Of a DNA stretch of 64,000 bases, positions 35,665 to 43,435 are shown piece after piece (position 1 is the stretch's first letter; every line of letters begins with the position of its first letter). The translations under genes were made by a program, and so were the position numbers. The DNA lies in the NCBI RefSeq assembly GCF_002591895.1, contig NZ_NISX01000022.1, positions 1 to 64,000 on the forward strand. The letters run 5' to 3'. The DNA is from Lacimicrobium alkaliphilum. GTDB taxonomy: Bacteria; Pseudomonadota; Gammaproteobacteria; Enterobacterales; Alteromonadaceae. The notes under the pieces were generated by a model. The model searched no databases and was not told the origin of the DNA. It saw nothing but the letters and a program-made list of their open reading frames with translations.

Positions 35665-35886
35665 TTAACCACAGAGGCGCAGAGATCACAGAGGGTTGTA
35701 GGTGTTTTAGGGATGAATTTATTCGGTGTAGGGTCGAATTCATTCGACCAACAAAGGCGGAAATAAACAGATAGCCTAATGAACTGGCCCTACAAAAGAA
35801 TTAAAAGAGCTAAACAGGTACAGAGCACCAAGGATTTCAGGATCTATATTCTTACTTTCTCTGTGCCCTCTGTGACTCTGTGGTTA
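35665..35886. repeat. MITE-like element with inverted ends between pseC and pseF
   Basis: The left end TTAACCACAGAGGCGCAGAG (35665 onward, about 30 bases) is mirrored by a right end that reads TAACCACAGAGTCACAGAGG on the minus strand (35886 backward). About 160 non-coding bases lie between, including GTCGAATTCATTCGAC-like symmetry near 35730. The end sequences belong to the same CAGAG-rich style as the repeats at 12175, 20369 and 25812. It separates pseBC from pseF. Confidence 0.7.
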
Positions 35887-35929
35887 GAAGCGCTTTTTGG
35901 TTTTCTGTTTTTTTAACAATGAGTGGTAA

Positions 35930-36643
35930 ATGCAAAAGATAGCGATCATTCCGGCCCGGGGAGGCAGTAAACGTATCCCCGATAAAAATATCAGAGACTT
36001 TTGCGGTAAACCGCTTATCGCCTATTCAATTCAGGCGGCACTGAAGGCCGACCTTTTTGATAAGGTCATCGTCTCTACCGACAGTGAGAAAGTGGCAAAC
36101 GTAGCCCTGGGTCATGGCGCCGAAGTGCCCTTTATACGTCCGGCAGAGCTTTCGGATGATTATACCGGCACCAGTGCGGTGGTGGTGCACGCTATACAAG
36201 AGTGTCAGAGAATGGGACTAAGCCCTGAGCTGGTGTGTTGCATCTATGCTACAGCTCCTTTGATTCAACAACAATATTTGCAACGGGGTTTTAAGGCTCT
36301 CAGAACTCAGGCTGAAAAGCACTATGCGTTTTCAGTTACTGAGTTTGCTTTTCCGGTGCAGCGGGCGCTGATACAAAGCGATAATGGCGGCATACAGCCT
36401 ATGTTCCCTGAGTATATCGGCAAGCGTTCTCAGGATTTGCCTGTGGCCTTACATGATGCCGGGCAGTTTTACTGGGGCAGGAGCGAGGCATTTTTAGCCA
36501 GCAAAAAGGTCTTTGCTCCCCATAGTGTTCCAATTATATTGCCCCATTATCTGGTGCAGGATATTGACACACTCGATGACTGGCAGCGCGCTGAGTTACT
36601 CTACCGGGCGTATTACCAACACAGTAGTGAGGATAAAAAATGA
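35930..36643 (+). CDS. pseF: Pseudaminic acid cytidylyltransferase PseF
   Basis: The 237-residue enzyme activates pseudaminic acid with CTP to CMP-Pse, the last synthesis step. It has the CMP-sugar synthetase signature IPARGGSKRIPDKNIRDF, then GKPLIAYSI, VSTDSEKVANVA and the PseF-type ending LVQDIDTLDDWQRAELLY. Length fits the family (about 230). Its stop overlaps the start of the GT9-like gene. Confidence 0.93.
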   Translation: MQKIAIIPARGGSKRIPDKNIRDFCGKPLIAYSIQAALKADLFDKVIVSTDSEKVANVALGHGAEVPFIRPAELSDDYTGTSAVVVHAIQECQRMGLSPELVCCIYATAPLIQQQYLQRGFKALRTQAEKHYAFSVTEFAFPVQRALIQSDNGGIQPMFPEYIGKRSQDLPVALHDAGQFYWGRSEAFLASKKVFAPHSVPIILPHYLVQDIDTLDDWQRAELLYRAYYQHSSEDKK

Positions 36644-37638
36644 ATCAGGAAAAGGTACTGCTGATCCGCATGCAACAGTCAGGTGAAGTGGCTGCCATTG
36701 GTATACCCGCATTGCGTTACTTTCGTCAGCGTTTACCGGAAGCAAGCATTGAGATGCTCAGTTATGCAAAGGGTATAGAGCTGATTCGTCTTGCTGAACC
36801 AGATATCAGAGTATTCGGACTCGGGCAGCAAGAATGGCCGGACAATATTATTCCGGCGATGGAGACGTTTTTAGGTCTGGCCGAAAAAATAGTTGCACAG
36901 GGTTATGATCAGATCGTCAATCTGGATACCGGCTTTATGCCCTGTTTCCTGGCACGGTTTTTAAAAGATGCCGGCGAGCCTGTGGTAGGTAACTTTATGA
37001 ATATTACGGTGCAGGAGTTGCTGGAGCAATTCCAGACCCAGCAGCTCTCTCCTGAATATGTTAATCAGCCGCAAAACTATATGAGCAGTACATTTCTGTC
37101 TATGGCTCGCTGGCACAGCCCATGGTGGCAAGGAGATCTGTTGCCGGATAACGGTTATCCGGAGTTTTATCTGCGCAGTTGTTGTGGTTTTGATGATCTT
37201 GAAATGGAGTTGAATATCGACGTGCCTGCAGATAAGGCCCTTAAAAATCAATCAAAAACAAAAAAAGTCATTGCTCTGCAATGTGAGGCTACAGAGGCGA
37301 AGCTGAGTTATCCTTTTAAGACTGAAATGGAGAAGCTGTTACGTGAGCAGGGCTTTTATGTCTGGACTGTTGAGAGCGCACAGAATACCCGCAATCAGCT
37401 GATGCAGTTAAAAGCCTCTGATTTATTGGTAACGGTTCCGGGAGACAGCCAGTGGCTTGCCTCGACTGTGAGCTGCCCCAGTCTGGTAATTTGTGGTGAT
37501 GTGGATCCGCGTATGCTGATGCCAGACTACGCCACCGACCCTGTTACTGCTGATAATCCACAGCCTATTGCTGCAGCAGAACTGGCCGAGAGTATTACCT
37601 CTGTTTTTGAGCAAGAGAACGATAATGCAGATAGGTAA
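36640..37638 (+). CDS. Glycosyltransferase family 9-like protein in the pse operon
   Basis: The 332-residue protein resembles heptosyltransferase/GT9 proteins in overall layout. It opens LLIRMQQSGEVAAIGIPALRY, has an early QIVNLDTGF segment and a later VIALQCEATEAKLSYPF, and ends with ASDLLVTVPGDSQWLASTV, the site of the nucleotide-sugar binding loop in the family. The canonical D-x-x-H motif is not clear, so activity is uncertain. It overlaps both pseF and pseI, so it belongs to the operon and probably acts on the flagellin glycan or its precursor. Confidence 0.65.
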   Translation: MNQEKVLLIRMQQSGEVAAIGIPALRYFRQRLPEASIEMLSYAKGIELIRLAEPDIRVFGLGQQEWPDNIIPAMETFLGLAEKIVAQGYDQIVNLDTGFMPCFLARFLKDAGEPVVGNFMNITVQELLEQFQTQQLSPEYVNQPQNYMSSTFLSMARWHSPWWQGDLLPDNGYPEFYLRSCCGFDDLEMELNIDVPADKALKNQSKTKKVIALQCEATEAKLSYPFKTEMEKLLREQGFYVWTVESAQNTRNQLMQLKASDLLVTVPGDSQWLASTVSCPSLVICGDVDPRMLMPDYATDPVTADNPQPIAAAELAESITSVFEQENDNADR

Positions 37639-38668
37639 AAGAAAGATCGGCCCCGATCAGCCGCCTTTTATTATTGCGGAGCTTAGTGGCAACCATAATC
37701 AGCAGCTGGATCTGGCGTTGAATATGGTTGAAGAAGCTGCCAGGGCAGGTGCTGATGCAATTAAATTGCAAACCTTTACCGCAGACAGCATGACCCTGGA
37801 TGTGGATAAGCCAGGATTTGTGATAGCCGAACAGGACAGCCTGTGGGCCGGCGAAAAACTGCATAGCCTGTATCATAAAGCGGCAACGCCCTATGACTGG
37901 CATCAGATCTTGTTTGATAAAGCCAGAGAACTGGGTATGCAGGCTTTTAGTTCCCCTTTTGATGAACAGGCGGTGGATTTTCTCGACAGCCTCGATGTGC
38001 CCTGCTTTAAGATTGCCTCGTTTGAACTTACTGATCTTCCGCTGATAAAAGCTGCCGCCCTAAAGGGTAAACCGTTGATTTTGTCCACCGGAATGGCGAC
38101 CCTTGCCGAAATAGAAGAGGCGGTGAATACGGCCAGAAAAGCAGGTTGTAAGGATATTATCCTGCTTAAATGCACCAGCACCTATCCCGCCGAGGCCAGT
38201 AATACCAATTTACTCACCATCCCTCACCTGCGTGATGCTTTTGGTGTAACAGTGGGCCTGAGCGACCATACCGCTGGTATAGGCGCGGCGGTGGCGTCGG
38301 TAGCGCTGGGTGCACAGGTGATTGAAAAACATTTTGTACTGGACAGAAGCGCAGGCGGTGTGGATGCAGCCTTTTCCCTTGAGCCTGATGAATTAGCGGT
38401 CTTAGTAACAGAAACCAGGCGTGCCTGGCAGGCACTGGGGCAGGTGCGTTATGGCGGGTCTGAAGCCGAGGCCAAGGCGAAACAATATCGCCGTTCTATT
38501 TATGTGGCTAAAGATATTCATGCCGGAGAAAAACTCGGACCTGATAATCTGCGCATAGTACGTCCGGCTTTTGGTCTGGCACCCAAACACTGGGAACAGG
38601 TACAGGGCAAAATCGCCAAACAGGATCTGCCCAAAGGCACCCCCCTGAACTGGGAATTTATTGCGTAA
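37625..38668 (+). CDS. pseI: Pseudaminic acid synthase PseI
   Basis: The start is set at the ATG at 37625, giving MQIGKRKIGPDQPPFIIAEL; upstream in-frame codons lie inside the previous gene. The 347-residue enzyme condenses 2,4-diacetamido-2,4,6-trideoxy-L-altrose with phosphoenolpyruvate to pseudaminic acid. It has a NeuB TIM-barrel domain (AELSGNHNQQLDLALNM, DAIKLQTFTADSMTL, KCTSTYPAEASNTNL) and a C-terminal SAF antifreeze-like domain (about 285-345; SIYVAKDIHAGEKLGPDNLR). It is followed by the GxxExxY cassette instead of pseG. Confidence 0.95.
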   Translation: MQIGKRKIGPDQPPFIIAELSGNHNQQLDLALNMVEEAARAGADAIKLQTFTADSMTLDVDKPGFVIAEQDSLWAGEKLHSLYHKAATPYDWHQILFDKARELGMQAFSSPFDEQAVDFLDSLDVPCFKIASFELTDLPLIKAAALKGKPLILSTGMATLAEIEEAVNTARKAGCKDIILLKCTSTYPAEASNTNLLTIPHLRDAFGVTVGLSDHTAGIGAAVASVALGAQVIEKHFVLDRSAGGVDAAFSLEPDELAVLVTETRRAWQALGQVRYGGSEAEAKAKQYRRSIYVAKDIHAGEKLGPDNLRIVRPAFGLAPKHWEQVQGKIAKQDLPKGTPLNWEFIA

Positions 38669-38687
38669 ACCGGGACAGTGAAGCGCT

Positions 38688-39104
38688 ATGGAAAAGAATA
38701 TATCCGACCACGAAAAACACGAAAGGCACGAAAAACTGCTGCTGAAAGAAGAGTGTTATCGGATTCAAGGCGCAGTTTACGAAGTTTATCGGGTAATGGG
38801 GTGTGGTTTTCTGGAATCAGTGTATCAGGAATGTCTGGAAAGAGAGTTGCGAAGGCAGAACATACCCTTTGTAGCCCAGCAGGAACTGGCCTTGAGGTAT
38901 AAAGGGGAGCCGTTGGTGCAGACTTACAGGCCGGATCTTATATGTTTTGACAATGTGATTGTTGAGCTCAAGGCCGTTAAAGAAATCGACGCAAAGCACA
39001 AAGCTCAGGTTATCAATTATTTAAAAGCTACCGGTAAAAAGCTCGGGTTGCTTGTGAATTTTGGTGAGTATCCTAAGGCATCGGTAACCAGGCTCGTTCT
39101 GTGA
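38688..39104 (+). CDS. GxxExxY family (PD-(D/E)XK nuclease-like) protein
   Basis: The 138-residue protein carries the family-defining GCGFLESVYQECLERE motif. The nuclease-like core follows (LRYKGEPLVQTYRPDLICFD, then VIVELKAVKEIDAKHKAQV), which fits the D...E-x-K active-site pattern, and it ends with NYLKATGKKLGLLVNFG. Function is not known. The first residues (DHEKHERHEK) are encoded by a palindromic DNA repeat arm (38706-38737). The stop codon lies at the first base of the tandem repeat array at 39102. It splits pseI from pseG and has no link to sugar synthesis, so it looks like an inserted cassette. Confidence 0.8.
   Translation: MEKNISDHEKHERHEKLLLKEECYRIQGAVYEVYRVMGCGFLESVYQECLERELRRQNIPFVAQQELALRYKGEPLVQTYRPDLICFDNVIVELKAVKEIDAKHKAQVINYLKATGKKLGLLVNFGEYPKASVTRLVL
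38706..38737 (+). repeat. 'CACGAAA' repeat arm inside the start of the GxxExxY gene
   Basis: CCACGAAAAACACGAAAGGC and the following ACGAAAA match the right arm of the units at 39102-39402 (AACCACGAACCACACGAAAG...). This repeat copy is translated as the N terminus of the GxxExxY protein. Confidence 0.75.
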
Positions 39105-39402
39105 ACCGCTTTTGCTATGTCTGTTGTTCGTGCTTTTAGTGTTTTTCGTGGTTGAAGGCTTTTTAACCACGAACCACACGAAAGGCACGAAAAGGTGAAA
39201 AAAGCAGAGGGATAGCAGGCTGAACCGCTTTTGCTCTGTCTGTTGTTCGTGCTTTTAGTGTTTTTCGGGGGTGAGGCTTTTTAACCACGAACCACACGAA
39301 AGGCACGAAAAGGTGAGAAAAGCAGAGGGATAGCAGGCTGAACCGCATTTGCTCTGTCTATTGTTCGTGTTTTTAGTGTTTTTCGTGGTTGAAGGCTTTT
39401 AG
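39102..39402. repeat. Tandem array of about 2.6 units of a 118-119-bp palindromic repeat
   Basis: Units start TGAACCGC at 39102, 39221 and 39339 (the third partial). Each holds an imperfect inverted repeat: left arm TTCGTGCTTTTAGTGTTTTT CGTGGTT and right arm AACCACGAACCACACGAAAG GCACGAA, about 22 of 27 positions complementary, around a GAAGGCTTTT-type centre. Units are almost identical to each other. There are no CRISPR-like unique spacers. The array fills the whole gap between the GxxExxY gene and pseG. Confidence 0.88.
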
Positions 39403-39415
39403 TGGTAAATGGTGA

Positions 39416-40468
39416 ATGAATAAAGTTCTGTTTCGCACCGATGGCAATACGCAGATGGGCCTGGGTCATCTGATGCGCTGTCTGGCATTGGCCCAGCAAC
39501 TGGATGCGGGTAAGGTAGAAGTGATTTTCGCTGTCAGGCAAGCCACAGTAGCTTTTTGCCTCTCCCGCCATGACTGGGTGGGTAGTGTCATTATCGTGCC
39601 TGATTGTTCGCTTCAGCAGGAAGTACTTTGGTTACAACAACAGCCAGAATTTAATCAGGCAGACTGGCTGATACTGGATGGTTATCAGTTTGATTCAGAC
39701 TATCGGCAGGCCTTGAAAGCCACAGCCAAGCCGCTGGCGCTATTCGATGACAATAATAACTCCGGGCCGTTATATGCGGATCTGGTGATTAATGGTGCCA
39801 GTCATGCGTTACAACTTGGTTACACAGAAACAGCTCCCGGTGCCACCTATTGTCTCGGTGAGCAATACCGGGTGCTCAGGCGTGAATTCAGCCTGGTTGA
39901 ACCTTTGCCCTTTAGTGAACGCAAAGATTTAGTTATCAGTTTTGGTGGCAGCGATCCGTTGGATATCACATTAAGGCTGTTGAAAGAAGTGGAGCAACTG
40001 AAAGCGGATATGCCCATTCGGGTGATAACAGGAGCGGCGTACGACAGGCTTGAAGAGCTTGAAGTGTATCTGCAACACACTGTATTAAATATTCAGCACT
40101 TACATAACCATCAGCAAATGGCAGATTGTTTTGGCTGGGCAAGATTAGCTATATCGGCAGCAGGTGGCAGTCAGTTTGAACTACTCGCCTGCGCCACGCC
40201 TTCCCTTTTGGTTATTGTGGCTGAAAATCAACGTCAGGCGAGCCTGCAGGCCAGTCAACAGGGGTGGTGTCAGGTAACAGATATGACCAGGGAACAGGAC
40301 ATAAGTAGTCTGGCAAAAATGGCACTGGAGCTGTGGCATCAGCCGCAGAAGCTGCTAGCTAAGCATCAAAAAGCAGCACAAATTGCCGATACTAATGGAA
40401 GTATGCGAGTCTGTGAACAAATGGCAGATCAGCTTAAGCGCATTACCAGCAGTAAAAAGGAAGCCTGA
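39416..40468 (+). CDS. pseG: UDP-2,4-diacetamido-2,4,6-trideoxy-L-altropyranose hydrolase PseG
   Basis: The 350-residue GT-B-like enzyme removes UDP from the PseH product before condensation by PseI. It has the signature FRTDGNTQMGLGHLMRCLAL at the N terminus, LILDGYQFDSDYRQ, LVISFGGSDPLDITLRLL and AISAAGGSQFELLACATPS. Length is typical. It starts 14 bases after the repeat array. pseH follows after two bases. Confidence 0.93.
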   Translation: MNKVLFRTDGNTQMGLGHLMRCLALAQQLDAGKVEVIFAVRQATVAFCLSRHDWVGSVIIVPDCSLQQEVLWLQQQPEFNQADWLILDGYQFDSDYRQALKATAKPLALFDDNNNSGPLYADLVINGASHALQLGYTETAPGATYCLGEQYRVLRREFSLVEPLPFSERKDLVISFGGSDPLDITLRLLKEVEQLKADMPIRVITGAAYDRLEELEVYLQHTVLNIQHLHNHQQMADCFGWARLAISAAGGSQFELLACATPSLLVIVAENQRQASLQASQQGWCQVTDMTREQDISSLAKMALELWHQPQKLLAKHQKAAQIADTNGSMRVCEQMADQLKRITSSKKEA

Positions 40469-40470
40469 TT

Positions 40471-41061
40471 TTGGTTAAATCCTACCCGGTAACAGAGTTC
40501 AGATTGATTGAACAGGATCAGCTTGAGCGGGTATGGCAATGGCGAAACCAACCCCATATCCGTACCAATATGCATCATCCTGAGCCCATTAGCTGGGCGG
40601 AGCATCAGAACTGGTTCAGGAGTTTGCAACAGGATAATACCAGGCGTTTTTTTGTGTTTTACCAGGATAACCGGCCCATCGGTGTGCTTAATTTCAGCGC
40701 CCTTGATACCGATATGCCTGAGTGGGGCTGTTATCTGGGCGAGTCAGATATCTGGCCCGGTAGTGGTTTGTTACTGGAAGTTGCAGCATTGGATTATGCC
40801 GCGGCATTTACCACCGCCGAGGCCCTTTATGCAGAGGTACTGAGTTTTAACCTGGGCGTACTCAAGCTGCACCGTTTGTTTGAGTATGAGCCGCTTCAAT
40901 CCCGAAAAGGCGGCCAGCGTGAGGGTCAAGCCTTTGATGTACTGAGGTTTCGTTATGCTTTAGAGAATTGGCGTTGCCGCCGACAAAAAATATTGAGTAA
41001 GCTGCCGGCACAGATTCGTGCCGCCACAGACTATATTAGTTTTAAACAGGAGTCACAGTGA
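40471..41061 (+). CDS. pseH: UDP-4-amino-4,6-dideoxy-L-AltNAc N-acetyltransferase PseH
   Basis: The 196-residue GNAT-fold protein acetylates the 4-amino group with acetyl-CoA in the Pse pathway. Visible are the PseH-type VWQWRNQPHIRTNMHHPEPI, the WGCYLGESDIWPGSG turn near the CoA site and GVLKLHRLFEYE. The start is a TTG at 40471 with AAGGAAG upstream; no ATG gives a full domain. With it, all six Pse enzymes (B, C, H, G, I, F) are present in the locus. The stop overlaps the start of the acyl carrier protein gene. Confidence 0.9.
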   Translation: MVKSYPVTEFRLIEQDQLERVWQWRNQPHIRTNMHHPEPISWAEHQNWFRSLQQDNTRRFFVFYQDNRPIGVLNFSALDTDMPEWGCYLGESDIWPGSGLLLEVAALDYAAAFTTAEALYAEVLSFNLGVLKLHRLFEYEPLQSRKGGQREGQAFDVLRFRYALENWRCRRQKILSKLPAQIRAATDYISFKQESQ

Positions 41062-41336
41062 CCGCTAATATGACCATAGAACAGCAAGTTCGTGATGCCA
41101 TGATCCAGGTAGCTGAAATCAGTGACTGCCAACTGGTAAGTGAGATAAATAACGACACCGTATTGTTGCAAAGTGGCCTGGACTCACTGGGTTTTGCCAT
41201 GCTGGTGGCACAACTGGAAGAAGATCTGGGTTTTGATCCTTTTACGCAAATGGCGATTGCCGTTTATCCCAGCACCTTTGGCGACTTCGTCAGTATTTAT
41301 CAGCAGTATGCCGATCAACAACAGGACGGGCAGTGA
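41058..41336 (+). CDS. Acyl carrier protein
   Basis: The 92-residue helical protein has the phosphopantetheine attachment motif GLDSLGFAMLV, with Ser43 the likely carrier site. The start is a GTG at 41058 with AGGAG upstream; an ATG at 41070 is an alternative. It overlaps pseH and the following adenylating ligase by four bases each, so the three are tightly coupled. It is not the fatty-acid AcpP gene by context. It probably carries an acyl group made by its two neighbours for sugar decoration. Confidence 0.88.
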   Translation: MTANMTIEQQVRDAMIQVAEISDCQLVSEINNDTVLLQSGLDSLGFAMLVAQLEEDLGFDPFTQMAIAVYPSTFGDFVSIYQQYADQQQDGQ

Positions 41337-42664
41337 CACTCTCGGAGGCGCTCGCACAACAACTCTCAGAGTCACAGGCTGGTGCCTTGCTGACAATGGC
41401 ACCTGAACACCCTGAGCAAGCCAGCAATGCGGATTTAACCGAAACCCCCTATACACAATTGCTTGAATCTGCCAACCAGCTCCGTGCCCTGCATACGGGG
41501 TTACTAGGCAAAGCGCTGGCAATCAGATACACAAGTCTTTGTGATTTTGTGACGGCGCTGCTGGCATTTGATGGCTGGTGCAGTGCACTTTATTTGCTGC
41601 CCAATGATAGTTGTCCGTCACTGCCGCCGGATTGTATGTATTTGTCTGATACAGAAACCGGCAACAACCAGCAGATGATTAAGCCAACAAAGCCCGTTCA
41701 TACCCGCTGGTATCTGGCCACATCCGGCACCACAGATAAGCCAAGATGGATAGGTCATAATCTGGCTGGCCTGACTCATTCAATTAAACACAGTGACCGT
41801 TTGTCTGGTTTGGTGTGGGGATTGGTGTATCAGCCCTTTCGTTTCGCAGGCTTGCAGGTGCTGTTGCAGGCGCTTTTAACCCAAACCCGACTGGTGGATG
41901 CCAGTTCGGGCGATATCAGTGCGCGTTTGCAGCGCTTACAAAAGGGCAGGGTGACGGCCATCTCCGCTACCCCGACTCTGTGGCGCCAGTTACTTGTAAG
42001 TGGCCAGTTATCTTCTCTTCAATTAACACAGTTGACACTGGGCGGTGAGATTGCCGATCAGGGCATCCTTGATGCCCTGGCTGATGTTTTCCCACAGGCT
42101 CGTATCCGGCATATTTATGCCTCAACTGAGGCCGGTGTGGGCTTTGCCGTCAGTGACGGTAAGGCCGGATTTCCTAAGGCCTGGCTTGACCAAGGCTATG
42201 ACAATATCAGGTTTAAAGTGGATCAACATCAGCACCTTTGGATAAAACCGGCTACCCTGGCACAAAGCGGTATTTCAGGCAGAGTGGATCAGCAGGGGTA
42301 TCTGGATAGCGAGGATCTGGTAGAAATCAAAGCCGACAGAGTGCTGTTTTTAGGCCGTGCTACCGGGGCCATCAATGTGGGTGGTAATAAGGTGCATCCA
42401 CAGCAGGTGGAACAGGTACTGCTGACCCTGCCCGATGTGATGCAGGCCAGAGTCTATGGCCAATCCAGCAGTGTGATCGGGCAGCTTGTGGCAGCACAGA
42501 TTGTGGCGGCACAGGGCGTGGATACCAGTGCACTAAAAAAACAGCTGCTAAAGCATTGTATGCAACGGTTGCAGCGCCATCAGATTCCGGCACGGGTCCA
42601 GTTTGTTGATAAAATTGACAGCAACGCCGCAGGTAAGATCAGCAGGAGTAGTACAAATGAGTAA
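41333..42664 (+). CDS. AMP-dependent acyl ligase/synthetase
   Basis: The 443-residue adenylate-forming enzyme has the P-loop-like LATSGTTDKPRWIGHN, the YASTEAGVGFAVSDG motif, GRVDQQGYLDSEDLVEI with the conserved aspartate, and the C-terminal catalytic lysine in NAAGKISRS. It would activate a carboxylic acid as acyl-AMP and load it on the neighbouring acyl carrier protein. The start is a GTG overlapping the ACP stop. It is shorter than typical acyl-CoA ligases (about 500-550), like ligases found in flagellin or O-antigen modification loci. Substrate unknown. Confidence 0.82.
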   Translation: MTLSEALAQQLSESQAGALLTMAPEHPEQASNADLTETPYTQLLESANQLRALHTGLLGKALAIRYTSLCDFVTALLAFDGWCSALYLLPNDSCPSLPPDCMYLSDTETGNNQQMIKPTKPVHTRWYLATSGTTDKPRWIGHNLAGLTHSIKHSDRLSGLVWGLVYQPFRFAGLQVLLQALLTQTRLVDASSGDISARLQRLQKGRVTAISATPTLWRQLLVSGQLSSLQLTQLTLGGEIADQGILDALADVFPQARIRHIYASTEAGVGFAVSDGKAGFPKAWLDQGYDNIRFKVDQHQHLWIKPATLAQSGISGRVDQQGYLDSEDLVEIKADRVLFLGRATGAINVGGNKVHPQQVEQVLLTLPDVMQARVYGQSSSVIGQLVAAQIVAAQGVDTSALKKQLLKHCMQRLQRHQIPARVQFVDKIDSNAAGKISRSSTNE

Positions 42665-43382
42665 ATTGGTAGTACTTACCGGCGCAAGCCGCGGTCTGGG
42701 GCTGGCGATTGCGGAGCAATTATTGCAACAAGGGTATCAGATACTGGCCATTGCCCGAAGCCCGTCTGAGGGGTTAACAAAATTGCAGCAAGAAGCCCCT
42801 GAACAATTGGTTTTTATGCCCGCAGATTTAAGTCAGCTGGATACCTTGCCGGAGCTCTGCCACGCCATCATCAAGCAATACGGCCGCCCCTACGCACTGA
42901 TCAATAATGCGGCAGTGGGTCATGACGGGATATTGGCAACACTACATAACAGCCAGATCAATGAGTTACTCAACCTTAACCTGCAGGCGCCGATATTAAT
43001 GAGTAAGTATCTGCTGCGCTCTATGCTGCTCAATCGCAGCGGGCGCATTGTGAATATATCGTCTATCGTGGCCAGCACCGGCTATAACGGGTTGAGTGTT
43101 TACGCGGCAAGCAAGGCCGGACTGGAAGGTTTCAGTCGGTCACTGGCACGGGAGGCCGGAAAAGGCGGGATTACGGTCAACTGTGTGGCACCGGGGTATA
43201 TGGAAACGGAGATGACCAGCGCCTTACAGGGTGAAAAGCTGGAAAGTGTAAAACGCCGCAGTGCCATTGGCAGATTGGCCACCCCAGCGGATGCCGCTGC
43301 CATGGTAATGTATCTGCTCAGTGAGCAGGCCAGTGCCATTACCGGCACAGTAATGACGGTGGATGGTGGCAGTACTGCATGA
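42657..43382 (+). CDS. Short-chain dehydrogenase, 3-oxoacyl-ACP reductase-like
   Basis: The start is the ATG at 42657 with AGGAG upstream, overlapping the ligase stop. The 241-residue SDR has the cofactor motif TGASRGLGLAIAEQL, INNAAVGHDG, the catalytic serine in NISSIVAS and YAASKAG. It ends in the FabG-like AITGTVMTVDGGST. With the adjacent ACP and ligase it likely reduces a 3-oxoacyl-ACP to a 3-hydroxyacyl-ACP, for example 3-hydroxybutyryl, a known N-acyl group of pseudaminic acids. This role is inference. Confidence 0.82.
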   Translation: MSKLVVLTGASRGLGLAIAEQLLQQGYQILAIARSPSEGLTKLQQEAPEQLVFMPADLSQLDTLPELCHAIIKQYGRPYALINNAAVGHDGILATLHNSQINELLNLNLQAPILMSKYLLRSMLLNRSGRIVNISSIVASTGYNGLSVYAASKAGLEGFSRSLAREAGKGGITVNCVAPGYMETEMTSALQGEKLESVKRRSAIGRLATPADAAAMVMYLLSEQASAITGTVMTVDGGSTA

Positions 43383-43435
43383 GCACGCTAATATTGGGCG
43401 TAGCCCCGTTATTGACGTAAAAAAGGTGAGAGTGG

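Noticed and set aside
37568-37624. Longer N terminus for PseI
   Set aside because: The extra 19 residues lie inside the previous gene and are absent from the family; the ATG at 37625 gives the standard start.
39102-39402. Possible small CRISPR array
   Set aside because: The repeated units are 118-119 bp, nearly identical throughout, with no unique spacers and with internal inverted arms; there are no cas genes nearby. It is a tandem palindromic repeat.
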